Below the pieces are notes generated by a model. The model saw nothing but the letters and a program-made list of their open reading frames with translations. It had not been told where the DNA came from and did not search any database. Positions 42,776-52,745 of a DNA stretch of 64,000 nucleotides are shown here, in pieces. The DNA lies in assembly GCA_029204225.1 (NCBI GenBank), contig CM055111.1, forward strand, positions 19,444,642-19,508,641, in the 5' to 3' direction. This DNA is from Diphasiastrum complanatum. Lineage: Eukaryota > Streptophyta > Lycopodiopsida > Lycopodiales > Lycopodiaceae. Within the stretch, counting starts at the first letter, position 1. Every line of letters starts with the position of its first letter. The position numbers and the translations under genes were made by a program.

Positions 42776-44275
42776 CTCCTCTTCAACTGGTTTTGGCATA
42801 GTTTTAACCATACTATTTTGATCCAACTTTAGAATGACCTCCATCCTAAGTATATATCTCCTTTCTAAGGTTCTAAAGTAGTTTCCATAATTGATATAGA
42901 GAATAGTGTCCAAATTGGATGCTTCACTATTTCTTACATCAATTTTACACATCAAGATATAACTAGAACATGAAGAACCAAATAGAATGTAAATGAAATG
43001 ATTCCTCCATATTTCAAACTTTGAAATCTTTGGAAAATTACAGCAACCAAACGATAAATGTGAGTGATGACCATTTACTTGCTTGCCTCCTCCAACTTTG
43101 TCCTTGATATGTCTCCACCATAAAACTCCATGAATGAGCCTCCATCTCCATATTGCCACAAGATATCACCAACACTTGATGACTTGGCCATGAATGAGTG
43201 ACATAATTAACCTCCAATAGCTTCATTTCCATCAGCAAAATCAGCCAATAATTCTAGTACAACTCCAACAATAAGATATTGCAAGACAATGTAGCTAATT
43301 TGTCCATATCTTGACAACACATCCACATGAAATAGCTCAAACATGAGATAGAACAAGTAAAGTAAACTTGAACAACACTGTCTTGTTGCTCCTCTGACTT
43401 ACTTGAATCTTCAATAAGCTACAGAAATAGGTCGATAACATTTTTGCCAAATAGCCTTCCTTTGATGCTCTTGACTAGCTCCAAATTGCCACCTTTCCTT
43501 TTGTGTCGTTGCCCTTTGAGACCAACCAACCTCTTGATCTTCCGCTTGACCATCAAAGTCATTGAACAAACTTTGTTTTTCATATCCATTACTTGCTTTT
43601 CCAGTATGAAAACCATGAGAGCCAATATCCACTTGCATAGCATCATCTACACAAGAAGATTCTCCAAAACATGTGAGTAAAGCAAAGTGTGTCACTTCCA
43701 CTTGCTTACCATTCTCTTGATCATCAAAGATATAAAGATATGAATATCTTCAAACCTGAACCTCTGGAAATAATCCCTCTCAAACATATGATCTAGATCC
43801 AACAAGATCTCATCAATGCTTGATCTCGAATTTCCAGAAAGGTTAGTGAAAACAATGTCATTGTTGGCACCAACATAAATCAAAAGATAGATTCCAACCT
43901 TTATCCAACATGAAGTAGAGTAGGTGAAGATGAGTATCAAACCTAATAAATCCAACCCTCTTGAGTGCATAACAAACCTCAATAAGCTCACCAATGAGAT
44001 CTCTCTTGCCTTGAAGAAATTGCCTCTCGATTTGTTCCAAGTAGTCCTCTTCAACCAACATTTTGTCATCTCGATCATGAGTGATGAATTCACAATCATA
44101 GAATCCTTTGAGTTGATGAGAAGATGTGAGATCCATGCCTTGGATCCTCCCAAGAACCAATCTTCCATTGCTCTTTCCTTCATAATACTCCCTCTTAATG
44201 ATTGCATCATAACAAGTAGAAACCTCAAAAACATTAGAAGCCATGAAAAAAATGATTAGTACCTTCAACATCCAT
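42776..44275 (-). other. Non-retroviral segment replacing pol in copia B2
   Basis: Reading leftwards from about 44275: an ORF 44250-43858 (MASNVFEVSTCYDAIIKREY, then LVLGRIQGMDLTSSHQLKGF, CEFITHDRDDKMLVEEDYLE) of unknown family. Sequence shared with B1 follows from about 43670 (ESSCVDDAMQVD versus GSSCVHGAMQVD in B1; NLELVKSIKG in both), and the tail RNHFIYILFGSSCSSYIL, EASNLDTILYINYG is also in B1. The reading frames differ between copies because of indels, so a conserved protein is not supported; the segment may be transduced host sequence. Confidence 0.65.
43153..43390 (-). other. Internal part of the shared segment, shortened relative to B1
   Basis: Words such as TCATGTTTGAGC, GCTGATGGAAATGAAGCTAT and GATGGAGGCTCATTCATGGAG match B1 50740-51140. 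About 200 bases present in B1 (50925-51095) are missing here, so the two copies have separate deletions. Confidence 0.6.
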
Positions 44276-44380
44276 TGAAGGACTCTCTTTTTTCAAACAA
44301 GAACTTCTACTCAATGTTTTAGGTAATGACTCATATGATAATGATTCTTCTTCACTATCATTCATAATGACATCATTCAA

Positions 44381-44943
44381 TGTCATGTGCTTCATGTAAT
44401 TAGCCCATGAGCTTACTAATGAATTGCCAAATATGGCCATGGAGCTAAATTAGAATAGAACTAGTGAATAGAACAGTTAATAAAGTGGTTCGAACAACCT
44501 CGCTATAATTGAGAATAGCGGAATTGTAATAATGGTTGTAAGGCCCAATTTAGCTAAATAAGGTCCCAAACTTATAGTAGAGACATAAATGACCACTATA
44601 AATAGCTGAGGTCGTGCTAAATTTGGGGGCTATTGTTCATTTTGTAATCTTGAGTTTTAAGAGATCTTGGAGCTTCTCTTTGAGAGCTTTCTTGATGAAG
44701 AAAGTGGTTCATTTGCCTAAAATCACATGAGAGCTATGATCATGCTCTAGAATCAGGCCCCTATATTGTGAATGATCAATAATCATGAATAAAGATACCT
44801 TACTTTGCCTACTTTGGTGAAGTTTTGCTACTTTTAGCTATCTTCTTGATTTTTGACTAGTTTCTTGATTTCTTGCATTTCCATTGAAATTTGATGTTTA
44901 ATGAGTAGATTAGATGTTTGAATGCTAAGGTTGGCACATGACA
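44381..44943 (+). repeat. 5' LTR of the gag-only gypsy (563 bp)
   Basis: It begins TGTCATGTGC and ends GCACATGACA, a perfect 10-base terminal inverted repeat. The matching 3' copy begins at 52746. CACTATAAATAGCTGAGG (about 44595) is a TATA box. Confidence 0.93.
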
Positions 44944-44947
44944 ATTT

Positions 44948-44959
44948 TGGTATCAGAGC
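44948..44959 (+). other. Primer binding site of the gag-only gypsy
   Basis: TGGTATCAGAGC, complementary to the initiator tRNA-Met 3' end, 4 bases after the LTR end. Confidence 0.9.
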
Positions 44960-45497
44960 CTTAGATCCTTTCCCCATCAGATTTGGTGGATCTTGTTTAA
45001 TTTGGTAGGGTTTCTTGTTCTTGCTTTCTTGATTTCTCAATTTCCAACAAGTTTTGATTCAAATTTTGACCAATTAATCTTCATTTTTTGTGTGACCTTT
45101 TAATGTAAATCAGTAGATCTCTTGTTTAGCTTCTGGAGGTGCTGAGATTTTCTTATTTGGAGCTATAATGACCAAGTTATGGCCATTTTGGTGTTTTTAT
45201 GTCAATTTTAGATAGTTACTTTTTTTTGCAGTCTATTTTCCCCATTTTTGGCAGTACTTTTGGCCAAATTTTGTGACTATAATTCTTTAGGATTGTAGAT
45301 CTCTGTCTTACTTGAATTTGAGTCAATTTTCAGCCAATTTGGTTGAAAATTGAGAGAGATAAGACAATTCTTGTAAAGGAGGTCTAAAACTAGTTTTTGG
45401 TGAAAATTTGAGAAAAAAGCAGTTCAAAAATCTAAACTAACCCTACCTACCATTCCAACCATAACCTACGCGACCTAACTTGACCTAACCCTAATTC

Positions 45498-45500
<3 letters not shown>

Positions 45501-45540
<40 letters not shown>
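45501..45540 (+). repeat. (TC)20 microsatellite in the gypsy leader
   Basis: Twenty uninterrupted TC units. Confidence 0.97.
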
Positions 45541-45542
<2 letters not shown>

Positions 45543-46130
45543 GCAGAGATCGCGATCCTCCTGCTATGCTTTGCGTCTCTAAATTGATTGCCTAGTTTTT
45601 GGTGCTGCTGCTGCTGCGGCTAGGATCAATTGGTGTTTATTTGGTGTGGCTGCTGGGATCTCCCCTCCTTCACGTATTTCTTTTCATGTAGGAAAGGATT
45701 TTTGGATGCTGGCTGAATGGCTCCTACTTCAGTAGTGATATCTCCATCCTCGTCACTACTATCGCTGTTGCTCTCACTTTCATAATCTCCTTCCAAGAGG
45801 TTGCTTGCGCTTCACGCCTGTGATATTGGAAAGCCTAACGACCACAACTGCATTGTTGGCTGCCACATCTGCCTGAGTCCCAGCTACACAGAGCATCGTA
45901 TGAGGGAACTGCTTTGCAGACCACCCAAGACATCTCTTGCAATGTCAAAACTTAAACATCGCCATTCCTCGGTAATTTGGATAACCTCAGATGCAAGCAT
46001 GAAACATCTATTCTAATCTGACTCAGTTGGAGCAAGAAAAGAGACACTTCTTTCACAAAGGCTGCTATTGGTGCACAAACAATTCTTCCCTTTCAATTCT
46101 TCCCGAAGCTTTACCATCATGATCGCTCTC
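45541..46130. other. Leader sequence of the gag-only gypsy, unassigned
   Basis: Less AT-rich than the neighbouring repeats, with short frames on both strands (for example plus 45801-46013, with CIVGCHICLSPS). It is placed between the TC tract and the antisense SAM-synthetase fragment and could also be captured host DNA. No family is recognised. Confidence 0.4.
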
Positions 46131-46265
46131 CGTAATCTCGCATGCAACCATGCTTTCAGGGTCTTGTTCCAGACAGACATCCAAAACAGCATCAGGAATT
46201 TGATCGCAGAGTTTATCTGGATGTCCTTCATTCACGGATTCCGAAGTGAAAAGATAACTCTCCAT
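46131..46265 (-). pseudogene. SAMS: S-adenosylmethionine synthetase N-terminal fragment, antisense in the gypsy
   Basis: The minus strand starts ATG at 46265 and reads [20 protein letters not shown], then [20 protein letters not shown] and ACE. This is the highly conserved start of plant S-adenosylmethionine synthetase (methionine adenosyltransferase), including the SVNEGHPDK substrate-binding segment. The enzyme makes AdoMet from ATP and methionine in the cytosol. Homology stops after about 45 codons and unrelated codons follow to a stop. Up to about 60 bases upstream look like its 5' UTR (GAGCGAGCGATCGAGCTGAA on plus). It lies opposite to the retrotransposon, as a captured fragment. Confidence 0.9.
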
Positions 46266-46384
46266 CTTGCAAAGAGCTAGCGAGCGAGCGATCGAGCTGA
46301 AGAAGAGCAGCAGACCACGACGACGAACAAAGGTGCTCGATGGCTCTCTCTCAGCTCCACAAAGGCGACGATAACAGACAGTTT

Positions 46385-46675
46385 CGTCAGTTACCTACTT
46401 CCTCTCTCCGTCGGCTACCTCTTCTCTCTCTCTAACTTCACGTCGGATACATCCTCTCTCTTTAACCGTCGGCTACATTCTCTCTCTCTAACCGTCTATA
46501 ACCGGCGGTTACCTATTCTCTCTCTCTAACCGTCGGCTACCTTCTCTCTCTCTAACCGTAGGCTACCCGGTACGCTACCTCCACTCTCTCTCTAAGCGTC
46601 GGGTACATTCTCTCTCTATAAGTCGTCGGTCACCTACTTTCTCTCTCTTCTACACCTCTCTCTCTCTCTCTCTCG
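46385..46675 (+). repeat. Tandem array of about 30-bp CGTCGGCTACMT-TCTCTCTCTCTAAC units
   Basis: Roughly eight imperfect units: CCGTCGGCTACCTCTTCTCT, CGTCGGATACATCC, CCGTCGGCTACATTCTCTCT, CCGGCGGTTACCTATTC, CCGTCGGCTACCTTCTC, CCGTAGGCTACC, GCGTCGGGTACATTC, TCGTCGGTCACCTAC. Each is followed by TCTCTCTCTCTAA-like sequence. It ends in a (TC) run at about 46655-46673. Confidence 0.85.
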
Positions 46676-47218
46676 TCCCTGTGCATACGCTACCCCTCTG
46701 CCCACGCTGCCAGAATATTCCTTTTACGTGCCTATAAAAATTTCCCGTTTATTCCTATTTCTTTAACGGTTTTATAGTTTTTTTCGAGCACCTCAATTGA
46801 TCGCCCAAGTAACCAAGAAAAAAAATTGTGCTATCATTTTTAAGATTTCTACGATTTTCTTTCTTCAACAGTCCAATGCTCCAAAGAAACCAAACTTTTC
46901 TCTTAAGGCCCCTATTTCTAAGTTCGTTCATTTTTTTATTCTCGACTAAGCTTTCAAACTTTCATAAATTTTTTATATGATCCCGAATTTTAGTACTGCA
47001 TGAGCAAAAAGTGCTCAGTTCTTTGAGTTCAATACAATAAATTTACTTCTATGAATTCCTTTAATTGTATTTTATTTTTCTATTTGCCGTTTCCCCTTTT
47101 CTAAGTTCTTATATACATTGAATTTTTTTTCAATTCTGTGAATTCTCATAACTTCTCCATGTGACCTCGGATTACAACGCATTAAAAAACAAGTGATTAT
47201 TACGTTGAGTTCAATAAA
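46676..47218. other. Leader of the gag-only gypsy, 3' part
   Basis: AT-rich untranslated sequence up to the gag ATG at 47219. No features seen. Confidence 0.5.
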
Positions 47219-48472
47219 ATGGCACCAATAAAAACAAGTAATACCGAAGAAGTTCCTATCAATGAGAATCTGCCTGGAATAGAGGAAATATTAACCAAAG
47301 TTTTAACTGCTATACAAGACACTACCGAAGTGAATAAACAAACATGGCAACAAATGCAGGAAAGTTCGAATCAACGTTGGGAGAAGATGTGAGAGTTGAT
47401 GATGTCACATTTTGAATATGTGATGAGTACTACTCTACAAAAACAAGATGTTCATCAAGGTCAAAACTCTTCTTCTTTCCTAAATGCTTCAACATCTGCA
47501 AATCCAGGTCAAGGTAATTATGATCAAATAGAGACAATACAAAACAACAAAGGAAAGCAACAAGTATGTGATGATCAACCTATTTGGTTGCAACCAACTG
47601 TTCCAACAAACGATTTTCCACTTCGAACTTCTGGACTTCATCCTGTTGGTGTGGTTGTTCAAGATCCACAACATTGGGTACTACAAGAGCTCGAGTTATA
47701 CAACAAATTGCCACCTCATTATTGGAATGCGGTCAATTTTAATACTCATATGAGTATTATGGATCGCGCTCAAAAGAATCAAGGCTTTAAGAGGGATGGT
47801 AATGATTTTAAAGATAAGATCTTCATGCCTAACTTCAGTGGAAACAACGATACTCTAGATGTGAAAGAATGGCTACACAAATTGGATAAATATTTCCAAT
47901 TATTTCCAAGGACTGATCAAGCGAAGATTGCTTATGCTTCACTACATTTCGAGGGGCCAGCTTATGTTTGGTGGAAGAAAGTTGAGGCTAATCCGCATGT
48001 TCAACCAGCGATATACAATTGGTTGCAGTTCAAACAGTTGTGTACTAAGGTTTTTTTTAATCCATTTCAAGAGAAAATGTACTTTCAATGTTGGTGTTCA
48101 GTTCATCAAACGGGCTCAGTCCAAGATTATAATCATGAATTTTGGCAAATGACACTTAAGGTCAAATTGAACGAAAGTGCACATTTACACCGATATATCC
48201 ATGGGTTACAACCTCAAATTGGTGCTGATGTGGAAGCAGCTAGATGTACAAGTTTGGATTCAGCAATGCAATTAGCTTTGATCCATGAACATAAATACCC
48301 TTCAACGACAAGAATGTACCAAAAACAAGGGACAACTGCAATTAACACATCTTATAATATGTTTGGGACTCCAAAGTCTCAGTCTGGTACCAGTCAGTTT
48401 TATAAGTCAAACATCTCAACTGGAGTCTTCAAGGATAACAAAAATAACAATAATACCAACAAGGGTACTATT
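47219..48472 (+). pseudogene. Gypsy gag, part before the B1 insertion
   Basis: ATG at 47219 (MAPIKTSNTEEVPINENLPG). An in-frame TGA at 47390-47392 splits it, after which 364 codons are open. The capsid core has NDFKDKIFMPNFSGNNDTLD, VKEWLHKLDKYFQLFPRTDQ, FEGPAYVWWKKVEANPHVQP, IYNWLQFKQLCTKVFF and FWQMTLKVKLNESAHLHRYI. This is the standard Ty3/gypsy gag pattern (W-L, A-x-x-L-x-G-x-A-x-x-W). It is cut at 48472 by copia B1. One TGA apart, gag is well kept, fitting its retention as the only gene. Confidence 0.9.
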
Positions 48473-49122
48473 TGTGAAAGATTCAACTAGTTTCATCACA
48501 TTTTGCAATATTTTCATATTTGGCATATTGAGGCCAAAACTTGTTTTAGACTTAGAGGTTGACTTTTCAAAGTTCATTAGTCTGAATTTCATTTGAATAA
48601 ACACTTTTTGAAAGTGTGGGAAAGATAGAATGCGAGTTTGAGTAGATTCAATTTGAATAAGTTGGGTACATTGAATCTAGACCCAAAATTGGTAGGGTTA
48701 GCATTTTGGTGGGAAAGCCAAGTGGCCAAATAAGGTTTGGACCTGCTATAAAAGGATGTAACTCGTGGAGAGAGTTATCTTCTATCTTCTTTATCTCATT
48801 TCATGCTCATACATGGTTCTCTTGGGTTCTACTATCCATTGGTGCACTATCTTGAAGATTGCTTGCAATTCTATGTGTAGAATGATCTATATTTGCTATT
48901 TTTGGATCCACACGTGTGAAATACAGTAACTTGCTGGTTTTGTATGGACAACAACAGTACATAATCATTTCATTCAAGTTTGATCAAGTTCTATTAGTGT
49001 TTGCATCTCAAATTGTGTGTAGATGCTGATTTTTCTACATTGGTGAAATTGGTAGTGTATTTCTCTTTCTAACCAAAGATCATTCAAGTAGATTGGATCT
49101 TAAGGATCTGAAATCTTTCACA
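48473..49122 (+). repeat. 5' LTR of copia B1 (650 bp)
   Basis: TGTGAAAGATTCAACTAG...GAAATCTTTCACA. It has CTGCTATAAAAGGATG (TATA box, about 48753) and the palindrome CACACGTGTG at 48909-48918. It is preceded by CTATT. Confidence 0.95.
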
Positions 49123-49134
49123 TGGTATCAGAGC
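49123..49134 (+). other. Primer binding site of copia B1
   Basis: TGGTATCAGAGC starts at the base after the LTR end, a perfect initiator tRNA-Met complement. Confidence 0.93.
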
Positions 49135-49689
49135 TTGTGTTTTAGGTTATGAAGGAGGAAATCAGATCTATCTATGATTTGGTGAAGATATCAAGTCTAG
49201 AGCATGCTAGACAGGATTCTACACCAAAATCGGATTTGTTGCTTTTGTAGATTGGATCTTTTGTAGATCAAAACACTAAATAGGTCAATATACTTGTTCA
49301 ATTCCGTTTTTTGAATTCACATGTTGGATTTGGCCGATTTTTGGATCATTGGTTCAGCCTAAGTGGTGTGTTATAGATTGCATATCAAATTTTCAGCATT
49401 TGCATGTAGATTTGGAATAGTCAATTTATTGTGATTTTGTCAAAACTCTAATTTTGATTAGATCTCTAGATAGTGAGGTTGCTGGACTTCATTTGAGTGT
49501 GTTTCAATCTTAGGAAGTGGCAAAAGTCATTAGATTGAGGATAGATCATAGGTTGATCAAGATTCCATGATTCTATGAGTTGATTTGCTTGGATAAGTGC
49601 TAGAAGAGAATTTGTGAGAGAGTTTCAAATCTTGGTGATTTCTTTTGAAAGCATTTGTTGTTGTTCAAAGGAGTTCTTTGTGCATTGAA
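49135..49689 (+). other. Leader of copia B1 where gag is expected
   Basis: About 550 bases without a gag-like frame. The sequence passes directly from a leader into the middle of integrase, so gag, protease and the first half of integrase are deleted. Confidence 0.75.
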
Positions 49690-50200
49690 GAAGGTTGAAA
49701 TAGAAGATCAGGTCATTGCTACATGGCAAGAGCATGGGATCAAGAGGGAGTATACAATATCAAGGACCCCACAACAAAATGGAGTGGCTGAAAAGAAGAA
49801 TAGAACTTTATGTGAAAGTGCTAAAGCTATGAGGTTAAGTGCTAATCTTGACAAACCATTTTGGGATCAAGCTTTGTTGTGTGCCAATTTCTTGTGCAAT
49901 AGGTGGCCGAGTGCTATTTTGGATGGAAGGACACCTTTTGAGATGCTATTCAAGAGGAGGCCGAGTGTCAACTTTCTAAGAACCTTTGGATGCACATGCT
50001 ATGTCAACATTACTCTTGATGATAGGACCAAGGAGGATCCATCTTCAAGAAGAGGTATTTTTGTTGGATATAGTGAGGTGAGTAAAGCCTACAAGGTTTA
50101 CATTCCTTCTACTAGCAAAGTGATTGTTGGTAGAGATGTCATTTTTGATGAGGGAAACATTCCAAAGGTGTCTTCAAGCTACTTTGGATGGTGGTGATGA
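49690..50200 (+). pseudogene. Copia B1 integrase, C-terminal half
   Basis: The piece begins near EHGIKREYTISRTPQQNGVA (catalytic-Glu region) and continues EKKNRTLCESAKAMRLSANL, FGCTCYVNITLDDRTKEDPS, RRGIFVGYSEVSKAYKVYIP and VGRDVIFDEGN. Both catalytic Asp residues and the zinc finger are missing, so it is inactive. The frame shifts near 50180 into the pre-RT linker (50200-50400: SSQKPRRTSRERQVPSRPTY, VAFLTSLDEPTSVDQSRKEE, WIQPMDLEYRSLMKS). Confidence 0.92.
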
Positions 50201-50401
50201 TGGACCTTCATCAAGTCAAAAGCCAAGGAGAACATCAAGAGAAAGACAAGTACCTTCAAGGCCCACATATGATCAAAAGGGTAAGAAAGTAGTTTCTGGA
50301 AATTATGTTGCTTTCCTAACCTCTTTGGATGAGCCTACAAGTGTAGATCAATCAAGGAAAGAAGAGGAGTGGATCCAACCAATGGATCTTGAGTATCGAT
50401 C

Positions 50402-51478
50402 TCTTATGAAGAGTGGAACATCTTTTGGAGGATCTTCTTGTGTACATGGAGCTATGCAAGTGGATGGATGTTATCTTGCTGTAAAATCAAGTATTGGATC
50501 TGGAGAACAAAGTTTGATCAATGACTTTGATGATCAAGTTGAAGATCAAGAAATTGATCTCAAAACGCTTCAACTAGTCAAAAGGGAAGTTGGCAATTTG
50601 GAGCTAGTCAAGAGCATCAAAGGAGAGGTAATTGGCAAAGGTGTTATGGATATATTTTTGCAGCATATTGAACTCAAGTAAGGTCAAAGGAGTAGCAAGG
50701 AAGTGTTGTTCAAGTTTACTTTACTTGTTCTATCTCATGTTTGAGCAATTTCATGTGGATGTGTGCAAATTGTCAAGATATGGTAAAACTAGCTACATTG
50801 GTGAGCATTGTTTTGATGTTGGATTTGTACTAGCATTCTTGACTGATTTTGCTGATGGAAATGAAGCTATTGGAGGTTCATTATGTCACTCATCCATGGC
50901 TAAGTTCTCAAGTGTTGAGCTACTTGGTGCCAATACTTGGAGATTGTCAATTTTTGGTGAATTCATGGTCATTTTCTTGTGTCAAGTAGATCTTGAAGAT
51001 GGACTAGTGCAAACTACTTTTTTTATGGAGTCATGTGGTGCTGGATTTGCATCATTAATATACTCACCTACTCATGGATTTCCAAGGTTTGATTGTTTCT
51101 TGTGGCAAGATGAAGATGGAGGCTCATTCATGGAGTATCATGGTGGATACAAGGCAACAAAGGACAAAGGAGGAGACATGCAAGCAAAAGTTGATCACTC
51201 ACATTTATTGTTTGTTTGCTGTATTTTTCTAAAGAGTTCAGAGTTGGAAACATGGTGGAATCATTTCATTTACATTCTATTTGATTCTTCATGTTCTAGT
51301 CACATTTTTACATGTAAAATTGATGTAAGAAATAGTGAAGCATCCCAAGTGGACACTATTCTCTATATCAATTATGGTTGTTTCTATTTTGAGCATTACA
51401 CGATCATTAAAAGAAGGTCTATTCTTAGGAAGAAGATCATTCTTATGATGTATCAAAGTTCTATTGTCAAAAACTATG
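50402..51478 (+). other. Non-retroviral segment replacing RT in copia B1
   Basis: Homology to copia pol stops after EYRSLMKS, exactly where RT should start, and resumes at 51479 in the end of RNase H. In between are frames with GGSSCVHGAMQVDG, NDFDDQVEDQEIDLKTL and NLELVKSIKGEVIGKG, ending at 50681. The frame from 50632 carries DGNEAIGGSLCHSSMAKFSS, FMESCGAGFASLIYSPTHGF, RFDCFLWQDEDGGSFMEYHG and NHFIYILFDSSCSSHIFTCK. I recognise no domain. The frame from 50632 to 51684 is open and fused to the RNase H tail, but B2 breaks it, so coding function is unproven. Confidence 0.8.
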
Positions 51479-51684
51479 CTAGGAGCAAGCATATTGAGAT
51501 ACAATATCATTTTGTGAGGGAGCGAGTCATTGCAAAGGAGGTGGAGCTTCAACATGTGTCTTCAAGGGAATGTGTAGCTGATATCTTCACCAAAGCATTG
51601 GGAAAAGACTTGTTCATGAAGCATAGGACTTCACTTGGAGTATTATCAAAGTCTATGCTAAAACTAGTTGAAGAGGGAGTGTGA
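51479..51684 (+). pseudogene. Copia B1 RNase H C-terminus
   Basis: ARSKHIEIQYHFVRERVIAK, ECVADIFTKALGKDLFMKHR and TSLGVLSKSMLKLVEEGV match the end of copia A RNase H. It is kept in frame with the preceding unknown segment. Retention is probably structural, since the polypurine tract follows directly. Confidence 0.92.
51668..51679 (+). other. Polypurine tract of copia B1
   Basis: TTGAAGAGGGAG directly precedes the 3' LTR start TGTGAAAG. It primes plus-strand DNA synthesis. The equivalent in B2 is GTTGAAGAGGAG. Confidence 0.85.
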
Positions 51685-52328
51685 AAGATTCAACTAGTTT
51701 CATCACATTTTGCAATATTTCCATATTTGGCATATTGAGGCCAAAACTTGTTTTAGACCTAGAGGTTGACTTTTCAAAGTTCATTAGTCTAAATTTCATT
51801 TGAATAAACATTTTTTGAAAGTGTGGGAAAGATAGAATACGAGTTTGAGTAGATTCAATTTGAATAAGTTGGGTACATTGAATCTAGACCCGAAATTGTT
51901 AGGGTTAGCATTTTGGTGGGAAAGCCAAGTGGCCAAATAGGGTTTGGACCTGCTATAAAAGGATGTAACTCATGGAGAGAGTCATCTTCTCTCTTCTCTA
52001 TCTCATTTCATGCTTATACATGGTTCTCTTGGGTTCTACTATCCATTGGTGCACTATCTTGGTGATTGCTTGCAATTCTATGTGTAGAATGATCTATATT
52101 TGCTATTTTTGGATCCACACATGTGAAATATAGTAGCTTGCTGGTTTTGTATGGACAGCAACAGTACATAATCATTTAATTCAAGTTTGATCAAGTTCTA
52201 TTAGTGTTTGCATCTCAAATTGTGTGTAGATGCTGATTTTTTTAATTGGTGAAATTGGTAGTGTATTTCTCTTTCTAACCAAAGATCATTCAAGTAGATT
52301 GGATCTTGAGGATCTAAAATCTTTCACA
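51680..52328 (+). repeat. 3' LTR of copia B1 (649 bp)
   Basis: TGTGAAAGATTCAACTAG...AAATCTTTCACA, followed by CTATT. Its palindrome reads CACACATGTG, one change from the 5' copy. Confidence 0.95.
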
Positions 52329-52680
52329 CTATTATGCATTATCCAATAGTCAAAATTGGCGATAAATCGGGAACCAAAGTTGATGGGAAGGGAACGGTAT
52401 CTACAATGACAGGCAGTCAAAAGCCAAGACCTATTCAGAGACTATCGGACGACCAAGAGAGAAAACTTAGAGCATTGGGGCTTTGCTTCAGATGCCAGGA
52501 GAAATATGACAAGGATCATTGGAAGGTATGTAAATTTCGTAAACAAGAGATTTGATTAACGGCTATGAGCGGAAATCCCAATGAGGAAAATCAATCAGGC
52601 GAAGAGGAAGTTGAAAATTTATTGAGTGAAAATGACAGATGGCCTACAATTTTGGAGACAGCTAGAGGCCTAAAGGAGCA
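52329..52680 (+). pseudogene. Gypsy gag, part after the B1 insertion (zinc knuckle)
   Basis: It resumes the gag at the second CTATT: HYPIVKIGDKSGTKVDGKGT, RPIQRLSDDQERKLRALGLC and the zinc knuckle CFRCQEKYDKDHWKVCKF (C-x2-C-x7-H-x3-C, the form seen in plant gypsy gag), stop at 52553. A further acidic stretch (NEENQSGEEEVENLLSEN) lies just before the polypurine tract, where protease would normally start. Confidence 0.88.
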
Positions 52681-52732
52681 AGACAATTGACAAAGAACTA
52701 CGTGGTCTTCATTTTTGAGGGCAAAAATGCTT

Positions 52733-52745
52733 AAAGTAGGGAGAG
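52733..52745 (+). other. Polypurine tract of the gag-only gypsy
   Basis: AAAGTAGGGAGAG immediately precedes TGTCATGTGC, the start of the 3' LTR. Confidence 0.85.

Larger units (their letters stand above)
48473..52328 (+). mobile_element. Copia B1: complete non-autonomous copia element lacking gag and RT
   Basis: Complete structure: LTRs 48473-49122 and 51680-52328, target duplication CTATT (48468-48472 and 52329-52333), primer site, polypurine tract. Internal content is only 2.56 kb: a leader, an integrase piece (49690-50175), a pre-RT linker, a 1.1-kb non-retroviral segment (50402-51478) and the last 65 or so codons of RNase H. The LTRs differ at about two dozen positions by eye over 650 bp, so it is not very recent. 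The non-retroviral segment is shared with B2, so RT loss happened before these copies spread. Confidence 0.92.

Noticed and set aside
46013-46280. Plus-strand ORF (70 codons) and second minus-strand ORF over the SAMS fragment
   Set aside because: Only the minus frame from 46265 matches a known protein; the others are overlapping shadows.
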